From contig NZ_MSKS01000049.1 in assembly GCF_001937445.1 (NCBI RefSeq), forward strand, positions 1-34,491: 34,491 bases of DNA, written 5' to 3'. A program made the position numbers and the translations under genes. Positions 31,388-34,491 of the stretch are shown here, one piece after another (the first letter of the stretch is position 1; each line of letters begins with the position of its first letter). Origin of the DNA: Actinomyces oris (GTDB taxonomy: Bacteria > Actinomycetota > Actinomycetes > Actinomycetales > Actinomycetaceae). The notes beneath the pieces are model-generated. The model saw nothing but the letters and a program-made list of their open reading frames with translations, was not told the origin of the DNA and did not search any database.

Positions 31388-32402
31388 TCACATACATCTC
31401 CTCTCTGCGCCACTCTGACAGCCAGGATGGCCCACTCAAGTCAATCATCACCAGGTCACTGTAGCTCAGGGGCAAGCCCGGGTGCCTTTCAGACAATGAA
31501 TCCAGATGGAGCATGAAGTCCTTCGGGCCTTCCCTGAATGTGAGGATACTACGCAGTCTTTCCACCCTATTTGGGTCGGCGAGGAGACTCTCAATCCACT
31601 CTGGATACAACCGCGCCGATGCAATCATTATACTGAAGTTGTCGACATCGCCCGCCGCATTCAGTAGCGGATAAAATATTTGCGGCCGTGGACTCCCATA
31701 AGACTGTGCTTCCTGAGATGCCCTCCTACTCACCTGTCGGTTACAGACGACATTCCATTTACTATATGTCTCCCCTTGAAATCTGCATACAAGCCCCTTC
31801 CAGGAGCGAATATCCTTCCAAGACACCTCAAGCACCCGATCTCCTAGGCGTTGATACATTCCATCCGCAGACAGATCAATATCACCTGGATGCCGCATCC
31901 GCCTCCAACGCTTCCACCAAAAATAAACCACTGAACCAAACAGGCAGATACCTATCATGACGAAAATCGTTAAAGAAACCACCGCCGGAGTACCCTCCTC
32001 CGGCTCGGCCAAGAATAACGCGACCATACCAAAAGTCAGTAATGTCCATGCCACCCTTATCAGAATCGACGACATTAAAGGATCGAAGTTTCTGTCCGCA
32101 AGGATTCTCGCACCCCGCTCAGTCCACATCACTGCTGGAATCCGCACCTGATAGCCACACATTCGGTCTGAAAGATACGCGTTGGCGCTTGCGCACACAC
32201 CGCTGGCAAGTATCAAAACACATGAGGTGTATCTCGCCACGAGATTACCTGTCATCTCGAATAAGCACACGAAGTACACGAACATCGCCGCTGCGACGAA
32301 CCAGAAGATCACAAAGAACCACGTATATGGTTTCGCCTTTCCAAATGTGATCACCCTTTGCTTTTCAACGAGGGAGAGAATACTTTGATGAGATTCGCTC
32401 AC
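31374..32402 (-). CDS. Four-helix membrane protein, paralogue of the upstream gene (unrecognised)
   Basis: A 342-residue protein. Four helices lie in two pairs (WFFVIFWFVAAAMFVYFVCL and YTSCVLILASGVCASANAYL; then SSILIRVAWTLLTFGMVALF and VVSLTIFVMIGICLFGSVVY), separated by a short loop. That loop, YQVRIPAVMWTERGARILAD with RNFDPL, is shared with the next-upstream gene. The cytoplasmic C-terminus (about 175-342) opens HPGDIDLSADGMYQRLGDRV then LEVSWKDIRSWKG, PH/YcxB-like in pattern. It ends with a region that the paralogue lacks (FMLHLDSLSERHPGLPLSYS). GTG 32402 is used, with GGAAGG about 10 bases upstream. Confidence 0.65.
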   Translation of the reverse strand: MSESHQSILSLVEKQRVITFGKAKPYTWFFVIFWFVAAAMFVYFVCLFEMTGNLVARYTSCVLILASGVCASANAYLSDRMCGYQVRIPAVMWTERGARILADRNFDPLMSSILIRVAWTLLTFGMVALFLAEPEEGTPAVVSLTIFVMIGICLFGSVVYFWWKRWRRMRHPGDIDLSADGMYQRLGDRVLEVSWKDIRSWKGLVCRFQGETYSKWNVVCNRQVSRRASQEAQSYGSPRPQIFYPLLNAAGDVDNFSIMIASARLYPEWIESLLADPNRVERLRSILTFREGPKDFMLHLDSLSERHPGLPLSYSDLVMIDLSGPSWLSEWRREEMYVNGCL

Positions 32403-32464
32403 CTATATCACCCTTCCTACTCACACCCCACGCCTACGGAATCGCTCTGCTGGTTCATCTTCTC

Positions 32465-33346
32465 CTACAACAACGGCTCTTCAGCACGCGGAGCGGAAAG
32501 AATCTCGGTAAGTGAACCAACGCGATCTTGTGACGAGAGTAAGGTACTGGCCCACGCTGGGTCAGTCCATGCAGTCCAAATAAATGCATGCATTGCATCC
32601 GTGGCGACAACCGGAGTCAGGAGTATTTCGAAGTTCTGTGGACGCTCACCCGAGTATCGTTTCGGTTCTCGATTTCCAAAGCGACGAACCTGATTCCTAC
32701 TGACTGCATTCCATAGGTCCGTATACTCACCCATGTTAGTTCTTCGCCCTGCCTCCCATACGTTAATGTCCTGCCACGACACCTCAACAACTCGATCAGC
32801 AACACGTTGCCGAATTCCTTGAGGGGTCAGCTCAATGTCTCCAGGATACCGTCTACGCCTGTGTCTCATCCAGGAATAATGTACACACCGTGCGAGAGAT
32901 ACTAGCGCCACGGCAGTTAGTAGTGCGAGTGCCATATACGTGATAGGAATGCCATCCGTTCCATCTTCTGGGTCAACTATTATCAGGATAATTCCGATAG
33001 TAGCAAACAGGCATGACATCCAGAATATAATGAACGACAATAGAGGGTCGAAGTTCTTGTCGGCAACCAGCCGAACCCCAGTTTGCTCCCACACAATTTC
33101 CGGAACCAACACAGAGTAACCAAATACTCGGGACGAGAACAGGTAGTATGCGCACATCCCAAAGGAGGCCAGAACAAGAGAAACGTAGCCGAACTTCTCC
33201 TCAACAGAACCATGTGCTATATCGTCGAGGCGCCACAATACAAGCAGAGAACCAACGCCCATCAATGGCCATATCAGAGCCAGTAGCCAGTCGGTAATAT
33301 CACGCGATCCCCGCCTACTAATAAACTCATTCCTTTGCATACTCAT
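32465..33346 (-). CDS. Four-helix membrane protein, first gene of the cluster (unrecognised)
   Basis: A 293-residue protein with the same plan as its neighbour: helices DWLLALIWPLMGVGSLLVLW, YVSLVLASFGMCAYYLFS, FIIFWMSCLFATIGIILIIV and YMALALLTAVALVSLARCVH. The shared loop is VPEIVWEQTGVRLVADKNFD. The shared cytoplasmic start is YPGDIELTPQGIRQRVADRV, then VEVSWQDINVWEAG and LWNAVSRNQVRR. ATG 33346 is the likely start; the ribosome binding site is weak. Immediately upstream is an IS end (33404), so the original promoter may have been displaced or an earlier gene lost. 62 bp separate it from the next gene. Confidence 0.65.
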   Translation of the reverse strand: MSMQRNEFISRRGSRDITDWLLALIWPLMGVGSLLVLWRLDDIAHGSVEEKFGYVSLVLASFGMCAYYLFSSRVFGYSVLVPEIVWEQTGVRLVADKNFDPLLSFIIFWMSCLFATIGIILIIVDPEDGTDGIPITYMALALLTAVALVSLARCVHYSWMRHRRRRYPGDIELTPQGIRQRVADRVVEVSWQDINVWEAGRRTNMGEYTDLWNAVSRNQVRRFGNREPKRYSGERPQNFEILLTPVVATDAMHAFIWTAWTDPAWASTLLSSQDRVGSLTEILSAPRAEEPLL

Positions 33347-33403
33347 CTACTCTCGTTTGTCAAACTTAATTCAATGACATCGCGATTTAGATACGAATAT
33401 TAT

Positions 33404-34280
33404 GAAGGTTACTCGGGGTGGTGCTGAGGCATAAATAGGGCGCATTCGGTGTGGGTGATAGGTCGTTCCTGTAGGAGAATTCTTGTCGCCAGACAAAAGC
33501 CCTATAAGGAGACGAACCGTCACCTTGAAGCATACCATCGGATTGAGTGTCCATCAGTTCACCGAACTGGCCCAGGAGGTGCCCCAGAGCAAACCGCTTC
33601 ACATCATCCCAGCGATCCTCGAAGTCGCCAGGTCGCTACGAGCGACACTGATCTACCTGCGCGATATTCCCTAGGCCGCCTTCGATGATCTGCTCGTCGT
33701 GTCCCACCTCACTGTCTGCCGGGCCGTCAAAGCGCTGACTGAACTGGCCACCCGCGCCCCGAAGGGGTACCTCATCACCGCCAAGGAGGTCGTCCCGGCT
33801 GCGACGATGTCCTGGACGGAACCCTGATGCCGTACTGGAGTTGGAAGGCCCACCCCGAGCTGCGGCTGGGCAAGCGCATGCGCACCGTGCTAAACCTCCA
33901 GGTCCTGGTCACCTTGCCGGTCATCTGGCTCGGGTCTCAGAGTCCTGCCTATGCTTGACCCGTGACGTCACTATATTGGACGCCTTCGGCCTGCTCGAGG
34001 GTCTCGATGTCAGCCGGTGGGTCGCTGACAGGCGCTACATCGGACGAGGAATGATCGCCCCGCCCAGGAAACCCTCCGGAAGTACGCCCACTGGCGTCAC
34101 CAGGGAAGTCAGCCGCAACATCATCCGGATCAGGTACATAGTCGAGCGAGTCAACGCCCACATCAAGACTTGGAAGATCCTCAAGGAGGACTACCGACGC
34201 CCCTCCTGAACACATTCCCACAAACCATCACAGCCACCCTCATGCTCTACACCTACACCACCACCTCCTGAATATCCTTC
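33404..34280 (+). mobile_element. Decayed 877-bp IS element (DDE_Tnp_4 / IS5-like)
   Basis: The left end GAAGGTTACTCGGGGTGGTG (33404-33423) and the right end, reversed, GAAGGATATTCAGGAGGTGG (34280-34261) are imperfect terminal inverted repeats. The repeat matches the IS end at the start of the window. The single transposase inside is broken. The length suits IS5-like elements. No clear target duplication was recognised. Confidence 0.7.
33483..34271 (+). pseudogene. Transposase of the decayed IS, with stop and frameshifts
   Basis: The N-terminal part (GLSVHQFTELAQEVPQSKPL, then RSLRATLIYLRDIP) meets an in-frame TAG at 33672. The same frame continues AAFDDLLVVSHLTVCRAVKA, a helix-turn-helix. 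The frame changes near 33810-33830 (DGTLMPYWSWKAHPELRLGK, which holds the first catalytic Asp region) and again near 33955 (ILDAFGLLEGLDVSRWVADR). It continues to IVERVNAHIKTWKILKEDYR, where one missing base gives an early TGA. Compensating for that base gives the expected C-terminus ending YTYTTTS-stop at 34269-34271. It is clearly inactive. Confidence 0.8.
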
Positions 34281-34316
34281 CACTGTGATGCGGTTATAGA
34301 ATTCCCTGAACTCCCA

Positions 34317-34491
34317 GAGGCTTATTCATGGGGTGTATGTGAATATGAGTCCGAGGGTGGCTGTGATGGTTTCTGGGAAGGTGTCTAGTGGTCTTCTGTA
34401 GCCGGTGTGCAGGACTCTCCAGGTCTTGATGTTGGCGATGACTCGCTCGATCTTGTAGCGGATCTGGTTGACGGTTTTGTTGTAGGTCCTG
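34317..34491 (-). mobile_element. End of a second, related IS element in opposite orientation
   Basis: GAGGCTTATTCATGGGGTG begins at 34317 and resembles the ends of the neighbouring IS (GAAGGATATTCAGGAGGTGG). The element continues beyond the window. Its end sequence GAGGCTTATTCA is shared with the 79-bp element at 16978-17056. Confidence 0.7.
34326..34491 (-). CDS. IS transposase, C-terminal part (partial at window edge)
   Basis: The minus-strand frame reads RTYNKTVNQIRYKIERVIAN, then IKTWRVLHTGYRRPLDTFPE, TITATLGLIFTYTP and stop. The conserved Glu within RYKIERVIANIKTW is the last DDE residue. It is homologous to the C-terminus of the decayed transposase at 33483-34271 but intact in this segment, so it may belong to a functional copy. 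The N-terminal part lies outside the window. Confidence 0.85.
   Translation of the reverse strand, partial: RTYNKTVNQIRYKIERVIANIKTWRVLHTGYRRPLDTFPETITATLGLIFTYTP

Noticed and set aside
1-34491. CRISPR array
   Set aside because: No set of regularly spaced identical repeats was seen anywhere; the only tandem repeat is the 15-bp coding unit at 5460-5495.

Overview
The window comes from a high-GC Gram-positive actinomycete. An Actinomyces-like organism is my best guess. The reasons are strong G/C third-position bias, a class Ib ribonucleotide reductase operon with actinobacterial features, IS elements with DDE_Tnp_4-type transposases, and several genes whose start codon lies 6-7 bases after a -10 box (probable leaderless transcripts). 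No rRNA, tRNA or CRISPR array was seen.

Layout: (1) 1-4600 is a damaged accessory region. It holds the right end of an IS element inserted inside a Y4bN-type subtilase gene, remnants of a HigB/HigA-like toxin-antitoxin pair, a sugar MFS transporter and a fragment of an ISAs1-type transposase. (2) 4782-7326 carries a P-loop nucleoside-kinase-like protein, a bile acid:sodium symporter family protein and a HicA/HicB toxin-antitoxin pair. (3) 7505-10486 is the nrdH-nrdI-nrdE operon on the minus strand, with two NrdR-like boxes upstream and a perfect hairpin terminator downstream; nrdF is not adjacent. (4) 11000-16949 is a plus-strand block in which a DUF4956 membrane protein plus VTC-type polyphosphate-polymerase-domain protein pair occurs twice in tandem, followed by a secreted Cthe_2159-like lipoprotein and a strong terminator. 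(5) 16950-17800 is a scar region with a 79-bp inverted-repeat element, further inverted repeats, a 5'-truncated L-serine dehydratase gene and a 132-bp inverted-repeat element. (6) 17810-19813 is an amylosucrase-family GH13 enzyme. (7) 20100-27274 is a complete type I Wadjet operon, jetA-jetB-jetC-jetD, on the minus strand with every junction overlapping. (8) 27499-30725 is a PdxK-type kinase, a second copy of the inverted-repeat element, and a PadR/ABC-ATPase/ABC-permease operon with a palindromic operator. (9) 30788-33346 is a visibly AT-richer minus-strand cluster of three membrane proteins with PH-like cytoplasmic parts, two of them paralogues; I cannot match it to a named system. (10) 33404-34491 holds a decayed 877-bp IS and the end of a related, oppositely oriented IS.

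Functionally, two conflict systems look intact: Wadjet (anti-plasmid) and HicAB. At least two more are eroding: the Y4bN-type protease and the HigBA-like pair. The best candidates for undescribed biology are the duplicated DUF4956-VTC module with its carbohydrate-binding-type lipoprotein, and the three-gene membrane cluster at 30788-33346. All assignments were made by eye from motifs; no searches were run.
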